From the NCBI RefSeq assembly GCF_003952225.1, contig NZ_CP034437.1, forward strand, positions 4,726,501 through 4,790,500: a stretch of DNA of 64,000 nucleotides, written 5' to 3'. Under the pieces are notes generated by a model, which was not told where the DNA came from, searched no databases, and worked only from the letters and a program-made list of their open reading frames with translations. Made by a program: the position numbers and the translations under genes. Each line of letters opens with the position of its first letter. Positions within the stretch are counted from its first letter, which is position 1. The stretch is from Paenibacillus albus. Lineage in GTDB: Bacteria > Bacillota > Bacilli > Paenibacillales > Paenibacillaceae. This document shows, in pieces, positions 19,265-27,973 of the stretch.

Positions 19265-20466
19265 ACTTCTCTCACTCCTATTGCCACAAAATAGCTCGTA
19301 TTGCCCGTTATCGGACCACCTGCACGACCAAGCATCCCACAAGGAACACCATTAATCACAAACATGCCTGTCAACAGATGCAGCTCGCCAACGGCCGTCT
19401 CAATGCGGGAAAGCTCTGCCCTCTTCTGATATACGAGTGGGAACAGCTCGCTTGTATCGTAGCCGTCCACATCCGCGAGCTCCAGCTCTCCCACTTGATT
19501 GAACAGACGGACAGAGCCGCCTTCACGTCCGAACATCGACTTCGAGACGAAGCTCCCTTCGAAGACCGGATTATTATAAGCAGGCAGCATATATCGGCTG
19601 ATGGCCTCACGTTCCTTCTCATCGAACACAAGCCCTAATTCGTACAAGCCCCAAACAGTGGCTAGCAATCCTTTGGACTGCAGCAGTATACTATGAATCC
19701 CGTTATATATAGTCAAATTGCCGCTCTCTATCGCATAAGCAAGCGCTTCTCCACCTTCGTCCACTGCCATCCATTCCTTCGGGTACAACGCGAACAGGCT
19801 GCGAATCATCCGGCCTTCGCCATCCTTCAGCACGCCTTCGTCTACCCAAAGCTCAAGGCAATCCACGCAGCGCATCTGCAGGCCGCTATGCTTCACCAGA
19901 GCCTCGATGGTTCCCGAATCTTCCATATGCTCGCCGTATCCTACACATGCTGCCACTTCAGGGCGTTCAAAGCCCCATGCCTCAGCCACTCGCTGCGCCA
20001 TTCCAGCATTCGGCGATGCAATGCCCGCTTCCTTACAGAGCCAAGGCGTCGCAATTGAAGCTTCAACATAGCCAGTCGGCGTGTCGGCGTTAAGCTCGAG
20101 CAGCTTAATGGCGCCTTCGTTTGAGATAGCAAAATCAAACCGAGCATATCTGCTAATGAGCCCTTCTTGCGGAATCGGAAGAATATCCAGCGCATCCCAC
20201 AACACCTCAGGAATGCCGAGAAGCTCATAAAATTCAGGCTTGCCATGAATATAACGAGCGGTCTTATCCAGAATCAGCCACAGCTTCCCGGATGCAGCCT
20301 CCAATTCTTCAAACAACGGCCGCGGCATCGTGACAATCTGATCAATCCAGTATGGCTCCTCTGCAAGGTCCGCCCAACTGAATCCTAGCTCGCGCAGCTG
20401 AGCTACACGAGACGCACGATCCTGGTGAGGTGTACCGACAATTTCAAATCGATTCGCAGCCACCAT
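19261..20466 (-). CDS. Glutathionylspermidine synthase-like ATP-grasp ligase (YgiC/YjfC type)
   Basis: 401 residues. It belongs to the GSP-synthase C-terminal (pre-ATP-grasp/ATP-grasp) family, predicted to form an amide bond from a carboxylate and an amine using ATP. Seen: ARFDFAISNEGAIKLLELNADTP (Asn/Asp/Glu metal-ATP site), FEGSFVSKSMFGREGGSV (nucleotide-binding Lys and loop) and the C-terminal GMFVINGVPCGMLGR. The N-terminal amidase domain of true glutathionylspermidine synthetase is absent, and glutathione is not expected in this group, so the substrate is unknown. ATG at 20466 overlaps the preceding stop as TGATG. Confidence 0.88.
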   Translation of the reverse strand: MVAANRFEIVGTPHQDRASRVAQLRELGFSWADLAEEPYWIDQIVTMPRPLFEELEAASGKLWLILDKTARYIHGKPEFYELLGIPEVLWDALDILPIPQEGLISRYARFDFAISNEGAIKLLELNADTPTGYVEASIATPWLCKEAGIASPNAGMAQRVAEAWGFERPEVAACVGYGEHMEDSGTIEALVKHSGLQMRCVDCLELWVDEGVLKDGEGRMIRSLFALYPKEWMAVDEGGEALAYAIESGNLTIYNGIHSILLQSKGLLATVWGLYELGLVFDEKEREAISRYMLPAYNNPVFEGSFVSKSMFGREGGSVRLFNQVGELELADVDGYDTSELFPLVYQKRAELSRIETAVGELHLLTGMFVINGVPCGMLGRAGGPITGNTSYFVAIGVREV

Positions 20467-21179
20467 CACCCACCGAATCCGCCAAAAATAGAATGCGAAG
20501 AACTCTTCGAAGAGCTGCTGCTCGATGAGCTCATCGAGCTGGATTTGCCGCCTATTCCGCCTGGCGAAGACGAGGTTGACTTCGACCGACGCGTAACCGA
20601 TCCGCTCTTGTTCGAGGTGACAGGACGTACAGTGGAGCCTTTAACCGGTTTATTTTGAAAACTCTCGCTCGAATAAGCTGTCTTCGGCTTATAAACCTGA
20701 TGCGTACCCGATGTATAAGTAGTATGAGTCGTATAATAACGCGACGTCGAATAAGACGAGCCTTGGTTAAAGAGCAAATGATAAAGCATGAGATCGTCCC
20801 AGCCGAAGCTTGAGTGCGAGCCGTTGTTAATAATGATCGTATCCCCAGAGCTCGAGGTACTGCCGCCTCCGCCTCCGCTAACAGCTCCGCCGCTTCCCGC
20901 AGCAGCACCGTTACCTTGTCCCTCGGAGTTCTCATCCTCAAGCATAGGCAGGTTCCAATCCACTGCCGGGTCAAAATATTGCTTCACCGCTTCATTCGAG
21001 AACTCGACCAGCTTCGGCTGCTCAGCTCCCGCAGTTCCCTCTGCATAAGCCATCGCACCGAATGCTGCATTGGCAATTAGCGCAAGACCAAGCGATGTCG
21101 ATAAGATGCGGAGCGGCTTGCCATCTCTCGTAAACAGCTTAGACCGCAGTGACTCGGCCTGACCTTCATCCCATTTCAA
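20466..21179 (-). CDS. Ser/Gly-rich single-pass membrane protein in the ligase operon
   Basis: 237 residues. One N-terminal hydrophobic segment (ILSTSLGLALIANAAFGAMAYA, about 25-46) is followed by an acidic stretch, Gly runs (SGGAVSGGGGGS), a conserved-looking middle (SSFGWDDLMLYHLLFNQGSS, then a Tyr/Thr/Ser-rich part) and a C-terminus made mostly of Ser, Lys and Gly, ending GGFGG. No known domain. It has the Ser-rich, low-complexity character of YgiB-type partners of YgiC ligases, but no direct similarity is claimed. It could be the target of the ligase. TTG start at 21179 with GAGGAGGGG 5 bases upstream. Confidence 0.75.
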   Translation of the reverse strand: MKWDEGQAESLRSKLFTRDGKPLRILSTSLGLALIANAAFGAMAYAEGTAGAEQPKLVEFSNEAVKQYFDPAVDWNLPMLEDENSEGQGNGAAAGSGGAVSGGGGGSTSSSGDTIIINNGSHSSFGWDDLMLYHLLFNQGSSYSTSRYYTTHTTYTSGTHQVYKPKTAYSSESFQNKPVKGSTVRPVTSNKSGSVTRRSKSTSSSPGGIGGKSSSMSSSSSSSSKSSSHSIFGGFGG

Positions 21180-21214
21180 TACTACCCCTCCTCATGTTGC
21201 GATCCAATTCACTT

Positions 21215-21430
21215 TTATTCATTACGTACAGCTACGACCAAAATTTCAAGTTTTCCTGCATCTAAGTTCAACCGGCCTTCGATTGTCTTATATTCCTGAT
21301 TGCCGATTGTAATAAAATTGGTATGTTCAAGCGATGCGATCATCGCTGTCGTCCAAGTCCGCTCATCAATGCGTCGCAACTGGCCGTCCGACTCTTTCTC
21401 TACTACGATGACGGCAATGCCATTATCCAT
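21215..21430 (-). CDS. Small protein heading the ligase operon
   Basis: 71 residues, unrecognised: DNGIAVIVVEKESDGQLRRIDERTW, then EYKTIEGRLNLDAGKLEILVVAV, a short alternating-strand pattern with no membrane segment. ATG at 21430 is preferred since GAGAGGA lies 9 bases upstream. The next gene begins 35 bases downstream, so it is probably the first gene of the five-gene operon. Confidence 0.65.
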   Translation of the reverse strand: MDNGIAVIVVEKESDGQLRRIDERTWTTAMIASLEHTNFITIGNQEYKTIEGRLNLDAGKLEILVVAVRNE

Positions 21431-21472
21431 AATCAACTGCATCCTCTCAAACCCGAATTCGTACCACGTTTT

Positions 21473-21502
21473 ACAGTAACTGAGAGCCCGATCTATTGTC
21501 AA
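21473..21502 (-). promoter_or_regulatory. Likely SigA promoter of the ligase operon
   Basis: On the minus strand TTGACA, 18 bases, then TACTGT. A perfect -35 with a weak -10, 43 bases before the first start codon. Confidence 0.5.
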
Positions 21503-21524
21503 TGCTGCTAAGCGCATGAAAAAA

Positions 21525-21556
21525 CCGCCAGTCCCACTTCTTCTGGGAGCTGACGG
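21525..21556 (-). terminator. Terminator of the chemoreceptor gene
   Basis: On the minus strand CCGTCAGCTCCCA, GAAGAAG, TGGGACTGGCGG, then TTTTTT. It has one bulge and one wobble pair. Confidence 0.75.
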
Positions 21557-21567
21557 TACCATATGGA

Positions 21568-22404
21568 TCAGTCTCTATTGTCTGTGCCGAAACGATCGAG
21601 CAGCTCGTTCGCCGTTACTGCTATATGCTCGAAAGCGGAATCCAGCTCTTTGACACTCTCGGAATGATGAGCCATGTCATGCTTGACTGTCTCCACGAAG
21701 CGGTTAATTTCATTCAACCTGCTCTGCATATCGATCAACTGGGTTCGAATCGTGTTTGAGGCATCCTTGCTCTGATTCGCCATTTTGCGGATTTCATTCG
21801 CCACGACAGAGAACCCGCGGCCATATTGGCCGGCATGGGCCGCTTCAATGGCTGCGTTCAAGCCGAGTAGATTCGATGTATCCGCCAATTCCTGCACAAC
21901 TCCGATAATGGACTGGATCGCGCCAATATCTTGCAGTAGCGCGGTCGATTTGGATGACAATTGATCCATTTCGCTATTAATGGAAGAGAAGCCGGAGGCC
22001 AGCTGATTGGAGGTTGCCGTCATTTCCTCTACCGAAGCAGCCAGACTCTCTGAGGAATTGCGAATCATTTCGAATTTCTCGTTCACCGTAACGGAGGTAA
22101 GCACGCCAACTAGCTCGCCATTATATCGCAAGGGAGATGCGGTAGCTACGTACGCGATTCCAAAAGCTTCAGGACCACGTTCCTCAAAGCAAATTTTGTT
22201 CTGGCTGAGCGCGAGATCCGACACCGTATTCGCCAATGCGCTGCGCGGCGTTCCGACGGGGATCGTGACTTTAATCGAAGGCGTCGGCAGAAACTCGCGT
22301 ACCTTCTCCAAATCCATCACAAGCAGGATCGTTTCCTCCGAAAAAGCTTTCTGATACGTTTCCATCATGTCGATCACGGATTGTAAGTACATTTCTTGAT
22401 CCAT
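21568..22404 (-). CDS. Soluble methyl-accepting chemotaxis protein (YfmS-like)
   Basis: 278 residues with no membrane helix. The N-terminal 125 residues are a small sensory domain (ILLVMDLEKVREFLP, FGIAYVATASPLRYNGELVGVL). The rest is a coiled-coil MCP signalling hairpin with the conserved tip LGLNAAIEAAHAGQYGRGFSVVANEIRKMA, which contacts CheA/CheW. Size and plan match Bacillus YfmS. ATG at 22404 follows GGGAG. It lies downstream of the sugar ABC operon, behind that operon's terminator, so it is probably a separate unit. The stimulus is unknown. Confidence 0.88.
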   Translation of the reverse strand: MDQEMYLQSVIDMMETYQKAFSEETILLVMDLEKVREFLPTPSIKVTIPVGTPRSALANTVSDLALSQNKICFEERGPEAFGIAYVATASPLRYNGELVGVLTSVTVNEKFEMIRNSSESLAASVEEMTATSNQLASGFSSINSEMDQLSSKSTALLQDIGAIQSIIGVVQELADTSNLLGLNAAIEAAHAGQYGRGFSVVANEIRKMANQSKDASNTIRTQLIDMQSRLNEINRFVETVKHDMAHHSESVKELDSAFEHIAVTANELLDRFGTDNRD

Positions 22405-22528
22405 TGACGTCCAACTCCCAGCTTTATGTAATCCCCATATTGGCACGAACAATAGCATGTTGTTTATATGTTATAGCTCATCATTAATTTATCGGCATCC
22501 CGCCGTTACGATTTTACCTGTAAAAAAT

Positions 22529-22551
22529 GCCAGGAACGCGAAGTTCCTGGC
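22529..22551 (-). terminator. Terminator of the sugar ABC operon
   Basis: On the minus strand GCCAGGAAC, TTCGC loop, GTTCCTGGC, then ATTTTTTA. Confidence 0.9.
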
Positions 22552-22583
22552 ATCATGCTTCTTATTGAACGACATATTAAGAA

Positions 22584-23732
22584 TTAACCTCTTTTACGAC
22601 GCGTCATGACATCGAAAATAACTGCAGCAGCAAGCACTGCGCCGCGAATCATGTATTGATATGAGATGCCGACGCCGAGCAAGTTCATCCCGCTGGAGAG
22701 CGAAGCCATAACGATCGCACCGATGATCGAGCCTGTTACTTTACCTACGCCGCCTGCTGCGGATACGCCGCCGACATATGCAGCTGCGATTGCATCAAGC
22801 TCGAACAACGTTCCTGCTGTTGTTGTCGCAGATTGGAGACGAGCTGTAAACAGAATACCGGAGAGCGCAGACAGCATACCCATCGAACCGAATACGATGT
22901 ACGTAATTTTCTTTACGCTGATACCGCTCAAGTGTGCCGCTTCCGGATTGCTGCCAACCGCATAGATATGACGGCCAAGCACCGTCTTCGTGGATAGAAT
23001 CTGATAAACAACGACGACGAGCAGCATAATAACAACTGTCCAAGAGAAGCCGTTGTAGCCAGCGATAATCCAAGTGATATACGCGATAATTGCGGAAACA
23101 AATACAAGCTTAGCCGCAAAGAAATTGTTCGAACTGACTTCGAAATTGTACTGCTGCTTCTTTCTGCGATTCGAGATTTCAACGAAAATGTATACCAAAA
23201 TAGCCGCAGCGCCTAGGATCAAGGAAAGCACGTTCAGCCCGGCTACTTTACCAAGCGAGGGGATAAAGCCGTTGCCGATCGCATTGAAGTGATCGTCCTT
23301 AATAATGATTGTGCCGGTTTTCTCCGTCACCATAAGCAGCGCGCCTCTGAAGATCAGCATTCCTGCTAGAGACGCAACGAAAGATGGAATACCAATCTGG
23401 GCAACCAGGAAGCCGTTTAACAAGCCAACGATAATACCGAATACCAGAATAATCGGAATTGTAATGTAGAACGGTACGCCGAGCTGGGTCAGGAAGATCG
23501 CGGCGATTGCGCCTAAGAAGCCGGCCATGAATCCAACCGACAAGTCGATGTGCCGAATGACGATGACAAGCGTCATGCCGACTGCGAGGACCGCGATGTA
23601 GCCGGTTGCATCAAGCAGATTGCTAATGTTGCGTGACGACATGAACAGACCATCGGTCATGATCGAGAACGTCAGCATGATGACGAACAATGCGATATAC
23701 ATCCCGTATTCGCGTATATTTATTTTATTCAT
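22584..23732 (-). CDS. Sugar ABC transporter permease (XylH/GguB type)
   Basis: 382 residues with about ten membrane helices. It has the AYVGGVSAAGGVGKVTGSIIGAIVMASLSSGMNLLGVG block of xylose/multiple-sugar permeases, and the RHIYAVGSNPEAAHLSGI segment that meets the ATPase. It begins 12 bases after the ATPase stop. It imports a pentose-like sugar with the neighbouring binding protein and ATPase; xylose is the likeliest substrate, but this is inferred from family. Confidence 0.92.
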   Translation of the reverse strand: MNKINIREYGMYIALFVIMLTFSIMTDGLFMSSRNISNLLDATGYIAVLAVGMTLVIVIRHIDLSVGFMAGFLGAIAAIFLTQLGVPFYITIPIILVFGIIVGLLNGFLVAQIGIPSFVASLAGMLIFRGALLMVTEKTGTIIIKDDHFNAIGNGFIPSLGKVAGLNVLSLILGAAAILVYIFVEISNRRKKQQYNFEVSSNNFFAAKLVFVSAIIAYITWIIAGYNGFSWTVVIMLLVVVVYQILSTKTVLGRHIYAVGSNPEAAHLSGISVKKITYIVFGSMGMLSALSGILFTARLQSATTTAGTLFELDAIAAAYVGGVSAAGGVGKVTGSIIGAIVMASLSSGMNLLGVGISYQYMIRGAVLAAAVIFDVMTRRKRG

Positions 23733-23744
23733 TGTGTCTTCCCC

Positions 23745-25265
23745 CTATTGCGTTGCAAGCTGCATAATTTTCTCTTGATCCGCTTCTTCAATCGACAGCT
23801 CGCCAGTCATACGGCCTTCTGCCATTACGTAGATCCGGTCGCTCATACCGAGTACTTCACCAAGCTCCGAGGAGATCATGATGATGCTCATGCCGTCTGC
23901 AATCAGCTTGTTCATGAGCGTATAGATCTCGAACTTTGCCCCTACGTCGATACCGCGGGTCGGTTCATCCAGAATAAGCAGCTTCGGACCGACGAACAGC
24001 CATTTGCCGAGCGATACCTTCTGCTGATTACCGCCGCTGAGCTTGCCGACAAGCTGCTCGACCGATGGCGTCTTGATGTTAAGCGATTGTTTATACGCAT
24101 TCGATATTTTCACTTCTTCATTCTGGTTAATGAAGCCGCGTTTCGCGATGCCATGCAGGTTCGCTGCCACGAGATTGCTCTTAATATCTTGGATTAAGAA
24201 GAGTCCGTCGCCCTTCCGATCTTCCGTTACATACGCAATGCCTGCGGAGATCGCATCCTGTGGATGCTTGAATGTGCGCTTCTTGCCGTCTAACAGTAAG
24301 TCGCCTTGCAATTTATAAGACTTCGGATTACCAAAGATACTTTGTGCAAGTTCTGTTCGTCCAGAGCCCATTAAGCCGGCAATACCGACGATTTCACCTT
24401 GTTTAACATGCAAATTGGCGTTTTTGACGACGCTGCGCCCGAGATTCGGATCGTAAGCCGACCAGTTCTGAAGCTCCAGGATGGAATTGCCAAACCTTTT
24501 GTCAGCCCGCTTCGGATAAATATCTTCGATCTCGCGACCGACCATATTCTTGATGATGGCATTCTCCGTAATCTCGCCTTTGGAAGCATCAAGCGTACAA
24601 ATTGTTTGTCCGTCCCGCAGTACGGTTGCACTGTCGGCAATCGCAATGACTTCCTTCAGCTTGTGCGAAATCATAATGCAAGTAATGCCTTGATTACGAA
24701 GCTCCCTTAGCAGCTCCAGCAAGTTTTCACTGTCATCTTCATTAAGTGCGGCAGTTGGCTCATCCAGGATGAGCAGCTTTACATCTTTCGTTAATGCCTT
24801 CGCAATTTCGACAAGCTGCTGCTTGCCGACCCCGAGGTCCTTAATAAGCGTCTCCGGGTTCACATCCAGCTTCACCATTTGGAGCATTTCCTTCGCCCGC
24901 ATAATGGTGTGATTCCAATCTACGAATGAACCTCGTTTAATTTCATTTCCTGCAAAAATGTTCTCGTATACCGTCAAATCAGGGAAAAGCGCAAGCTCCT
25001 GATAAATGATCGCAATACCTGTTTTTACACTGTCGCTAATCTTGGCAAAGCTCTGTACATTTCCTTCGAATACGATATCTCCACTATAAGAGCCGTGCGG
25101 ATATACGCCCGAGAGCACCTTCATCAGCGTCGATTTACCTGCACCGTTCTCGCCGACCAAGAAATGAATCTCACCCTTTTTCACTTTGAAGCTTACGTCG
25201 GAAAGAGCTTTTACGCCGGGAAATTCTTTGGAAATGCCTCTCATCTCTAATATATAGTCACTCAT
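23745..25265 (-). CDS. Sugar ABC transporter ATP-binding protein (XylG/GguA type)
   Basis: 506 residues, two fused ATPase domains. The first has Walker A GENGAGKST (38-46) and Walker B LLILDEPTAAL. Its signature is the degenerate LGVGKQQLVEIAKAL usual for this family. The second has the altered Walker A GLMGSGRTE, a normal LSGGNQQKVSLGKWL and LLILDEPTRGID. ATG at 25265 follows AAGGAGTGCGAG; a longer reading from 25319 runs into an inverted repeat. It is second in the binding protein-ATPase-permease operon. Confidence 0.94.
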   Translation of the reverse strand: MSDYILEMRGISKEFPGVKALSDVSFKVKKGEIHFLVGENGAGKSTLMKVLSGVYPHGSYSGDIVFEGNVQSFAKISDSVKTGIAIIYQELALFPDLTVYENIFAGNEIKRGSFVDWNHTIMRAKEMLQMVKLDVNPETLIKDLGVGKQQLVEIAKALTKDVKLLILDEPTAALNEDDSENLLELLRELRNQGITCIMISHKLKEVIAIADSATVLRDGQTICTLDASKGEITENAIIKNMVGREIEDIYPKRADKRFGNSILELQNWSAYDPNLGRSVVKNANLHVKQGEIVGIAGLMGSGRTELAQSIFGNPKSYKLQGDLLLDGKKRTFKHPQDAISAGIAYVTEDRKGDGLFLIQDIKSNLVAANLHGIAKRGFINQNEEVKISNAYKQSLNIKTPSVEQLVGKLSGGNQQKVSLGKWLFVGPKLLILDEPTRGIDVGAKFEIYTLMNKLIADGMSIIMISSELGEVLGMSDRIYVMAEGRMTGELSIEEADQEKIMQLATQ

Positions 25266-25285
25266 GTTCTCGCACTCCTTAACTA

Positions 25286-25338
25286 AATCATTCAGGCATG
25301 AACTTGGCATCGCTGTCATTAGGCATTCCTGAATGATT
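25286..25338. repeat. Inverted repeat before the ATPase gene
   Basis: AATCATTCAGG and CCTGAATGATT, 31 bases apart, just upstream of the ATPase ribosome binding site. It may shape the mRNA between binding protein and ATPase. Confidence 0.6.
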
Positions 25339-25345
25339 AATCGAA

Positions 25346-25374
25346 GAATAGTGATAGATGACCTATCACTATTC
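25346..25374 (-). promoter_or_regulatory. mRNA hairpin after the binding-protein gene
   Basis: A perfect 12-bp stem GAATAGTGATAG / CTATCACTATTC with a 5-base loop and no T-run. Known role of such hairpins in ABC operons: protect the upstream binding-protein message and lower downstream expression. Confidence 0.65.
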
Positions 25375-25394
25375 CCCGAAATGCCTTTTATGGA

Positions 25395-26492
25395 TTACAG
25401 TCCTTGGAAGTCGCTAGCTTTGTAGTAGCCGGAATCAATCAGAGCCGATTTCACGTTGTCTTTGTCAACAACGATAACGTCTGTTTGTTTCGCTGGTACT
25501 TTGATCTTGCCGTTATCGTACTCGCCTGTTGTTTCAGGTGTTTTGTTGTCGAGGATCGAAAGCGCCATTCCCATTGCATCTTTAACGAGGTTACGAACAT
25601 CTTTGAACACCGTCATGGATTGTTTGCCGTCGATTACGTATTGAACGGACGCTTGCTCAGCATCTTGACCAGAAACTACGAAGCTCTTGATGTCTTTATC
25701 GGAGCCGAATACGTCTGCGATCGAACGAGCTGTGCCATCATTAGGAGCAAGAATTGCTACGTCGCCTTTCATGTCAGCTGCTGCTGCAGTCAAGTGAGTT
25801 TGAGCTTTGTTCTTCGCTTCGTTTGCATCCCAGTTCGTTGTGATTTGACCGATGATTTTGCTCATTTGGTCGCGCTCCAGAGTTGCGTTGCCTTTCAGAG
25901 CTTCTGCTTCGCTGGAGTTCGCGATTTTGAACGTGCCGTCAGCGATTTTTGGTTGAAGCACTTGCCATGCGCCTTGGAAGAACAAGAACGCGTTGTTATC
26001 GGAAGCTGCGCCAGCGTACAGGTACAATGGCTCGCCGCTGCCTTTAGCATGGTCAACCAGGTATTGCGCTTGTGCTGCACCTACTGCTACGCTATCGAAT
26101 GTAACGTAGTAGTCGACAGCATCTGTTTTCGTGATCAAACGGTCGTAGGAGATAACTTTAACGCCGGCTTTCTTCGCGGACTCAACAGCTGCTGCTGCTG
26201 CATCGCCATCTTGAGGACAGATAATCAATACTTGAATGCCTTTATTGATAAGCGTCTCAACGTTTTCTTTCTCTTTCGCCGAGGAACCTTGGCTGAACAA
26301 AATATCAGTTGTGTAATCCGTGCCCTTAAGCGCATCCTTGAAGCGCTGCTCATCTTGTACCCAACGCGGCTCATCCTTCGTCGGAAGTACGATACCTACG
26401 CTTACTTTGTTGTCTTTGCCGCAAGCCGCTACAACTGCCGCGAACAGCATAATGACGACTAGAAGTGCTACTGCTTTGAACCCTTTTTTCAT
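25395..26492 (-). CDS. Sugar-binding lipoprotein of the ABC importer (XylF/ChvE type)
   Basis: 365 residues. The signal peptide ends at the lipobox VVAAC-GKD. The body follows the ChvE/XylF plan: VSVGIVLPTKDEPRWVQDEQ, VLIICPQDGDAAAAAVESAKKAGVKVISYDRLI, LYLYAGAASDNNAFLFFQGAWQVL and ILAPNDGTARSIADVF. ATG at 26492 follows GAGAGGGG. First gene of the importer operon, preceded by two cre-like sites. Confidence 0.94.
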   Translation of the reverse strand: MKKGFKAVALLVVIMLFAAVVAACGKDNKVSVGIVLPTKDEPRWVQDEQRFKDALKGTDYTTDILFSQGSSAKEKENVETLINKGIQVLIICPQDGDAAAAAVESAKKAGVKVISYDRLITKTDAVDYYVTFDSVAVGAAQAQYLVDHAKGSGEPLYLYAGAASDNNAFLFFQGAWQVLQPKIADGTFKIANSSEAEALKGNATLERDQMSKIIGQITTNWDANEAKNKAQTHLTAAAADMKGDVAILAPNDGTARSIADVFGSDKDIKSFVVSGQDAEQASVQYVIDGKQSMTVFKDVRNLVKDAMGMALSILDNKTPETTGEYDNGKIKVPAKQTDVIVVDKDNVKSALIDSGYYKASDFQGL

Positions 26493-26515
26493 GTTTGTTT
26501 CCCCTCTCGGTTTAT

Positions 26516-26529
26516 CTAAAACGCTTACA
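26516..26529. promoter_or_regulatory. cre-like site 1 (CcpA)
   Basis: TGTAAGCGTTTTAG on the minus strand; 12 of 14 positions fit TGWAARCGYTWNCW. It lies between the likely promoter and the binding-protein gene. Confidence 0.6.
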
Positions 26530-26557
26530 AACCAACTATAGCACCGGTTAAACGCCA

Positions 26558-26571
26558 TGAAAGCGCTATAC
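26558..26571. promoter_or_regulatory. cre-like site 2 (CcpA)
   Basis: TGAAAGCGCTATAC on the plus strand; 12 of 14 positions fit. It overlaps a possible minus-strand -35 (TTTCAT, then 16 bases, then TATAGT). Confidence 0.55.
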
Positions 26572-26657
26572 AATAGCACTTTTTTCATACTATCTACACT
26601 ATTTTGTGATTTCGGGACGAGCTCGTGCGGGTCAGTCGTCAATTTACAAAAGAAAAA

Positions 26658-26680
26658 CGCTTCAGCTGTAAGCTGAAGCG
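26658..26680 (-). terminator. Terminator of the sugar-sensing operon
   Basis: CGCTTCAGCT / AGCTGAAGCG with a 3-base loop, then on the minus strand TTTTTCTTTT. It lies 177 bases after the second binding protein gene. Confidence 0.8.
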
Positions 26681-26710
26681 TTGAATTATAAACTTCTATA
26701 TTTGCTGAGG

Positions 26711-26792
26711 CTCTGAGAGTGCTGAATTTATACTCTGAAAGCCTCAAACCGCCGGTTTTCGGGCTGAGAGTTCGGGTTTGGTACTCTCAGCT
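26711..26792. repeat. Hairpin-doublet repeat, single unit
   Basis: Two TGAGAG...CTCTxA hairpins whose TGAGAG cores lie 51 bases apart (26714 and 26765). They have the same spacing and stems as the arrays at 33.8-34.4 and 55.7-56.2 kb. It fills most of the spacer between the sensor operon terminator and the second binding-protein gene. Confidence 0.55.
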
Positions 26793-26856
26793 CCGCCGGG
26801 ATGCCGATCGAGGCTAGTTCCTTGAATGTGAGCGCTGAAGCATCTCACCGTTTCAG

Positions 26857-27960
26857 CTATTTCACATTCCTGTAAATATCTGATTTCTTATGGAAGCCAT
26901 CGGCAATGATCGTCTCCTCCATATTGTTCGAATCGACAGCTATCGGTTCTAGTAGAATGGCTGGTACGTCAATCTTCTTGTTAAACACCTTCCTGTCGGT
27001 GATTACTTCCTCGCCCTTCGCCATCTTGACCGCCAGCTCTGCAGCCGCTTCCGCCAGCTTCGGGATCGGCTTGTAAACGGTCATCGTCTGCGTCCCCTCC
27101 ACAATCCGCTGGGCTGCCGCAAGCTCAGCATCTTGCCCCGAAACCGGAATCTTGCCTGCCAGTGCATGGTCTGCAAGCGCGCCGATAACGCCACCTGCGG
27201 TGCCGTCATTAGCTGCAATGACCGCGTCAATATGGCCTTGATTCGCTCTCAGCGCAACCTCCATATTCGCTCTCGCATTCGACGGAATCCATTCCTTCGT
27301 GAACTGATCATAAACGATCTTAATGTCGCCTTTATCGACGAGGGGTTTGATGATGTTCATCTGGCCTTGTTTAAACATATGCGCGTTATTGTCCGTATCC
27401 GCGCCTTCAATCAAGACATAATTGCCTTTCGGCACTTGCTTCACGATCGCCTCGGCCTGCAATTCGCCGGCTTTCTCATTGTCGAAGGAAATGTACAGAT
27501 CGACGTCGGAATCCAGAATGAGCCGGTCGTAGGAGATGACCTTGATGCCAGCTTGATGCGCCTTCGCTACAATAGCCGCACAGGCTTCGGCATTATGCGG
27601 TACGACGACTAGCACATCGACGCCGCTCGAGATCATGCTCTCCGCTTGGGCGATTTGCTTCGCGTCATCGCCGTTGGCCGCCCGTACATCGACCTTCGCG
27701 CCAAGCTCTTCAATGGCTACCTTGAACAAGTCGCGGTCCTTCACCCAGCGCTCTTCTTCAAGCGTATCTATTGAAAGCCCGATTACGAGCTGACCGTCGT
27801 CGCCGGAAGCTCTTGCGTGTTCTAGTCTCTCTGGCTGTTTCAGCGATTCGCCGATCTTCCCATTATCCGACTGCAGCAGCTTACAGGATGAAGGGAGCAC
27901 AAGTGCCGCGATGATCATTGCTGCGCCAAGCATTTTATGGACTTTCGGTTTAGGCAACAT
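26857..27960 (-). CDS. Second sugar-binding lipoprotein (XylF/ChvE family)
   Basis: 367 residues. The lipobox is VLPSSC-K. The body resembles the importer's binding protein (VIGLSIDTLEEERWVKDRDLF, VLVVVPHNAEACAAIVAKAHQAGIKVISYDRLI, YVLIEGADTDNNAHMFKQGQMNII) but is clearly diverged. It is the last gene of the regulator operon, 13 bases after the YesN-type gene and outside the importer operon, so it could feed the sensor or give the importer a second specificity. ATG at 27960 lies 8 bases after AAGGAG. Confidence 0.9.
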   Translation of the reverse strand: MLPKPKVHKMLGAAMIIAALVLPSSCKLLQSDNGKIGESLKQPERLEHARASGDDGQLVIGLSIDTLEEERWVKDRDLFKVAIEELGAKVDVRAANGDDAKQIAQAESMISSGVDVLVVVPHNAEACAAIVAKAHQAGIKVISYDRLILDSDVDLYISFDNEKAGELQAEAIVKQVPKGNYVLIEGADTDNNAHMFKQGQMNIIKPLVDKGDIKIVYDQFTKEWIPSNARANMEVALRANQGHIDAVIAANDGTAGGVIGALADHALAGKIPVSGQDAELAAAQRIVEGTQTMTVYKPIPKLAEAAAELAVKMAKGEEVITDRKVFNKKIDVPAILLEPIAVDSNNMEETIIADGFHKKSDIYRNVK

Positions 27961-27973
27961 GCATCATCGCTCC

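Noticed and set aside
25404-26462. 352-codon open frame opposite the sugar-binding protein gene
   Set aside because: Cys/Val-rich shadow with no binding site; the minus-strand gene is a clear XylF-type lipoprotein.
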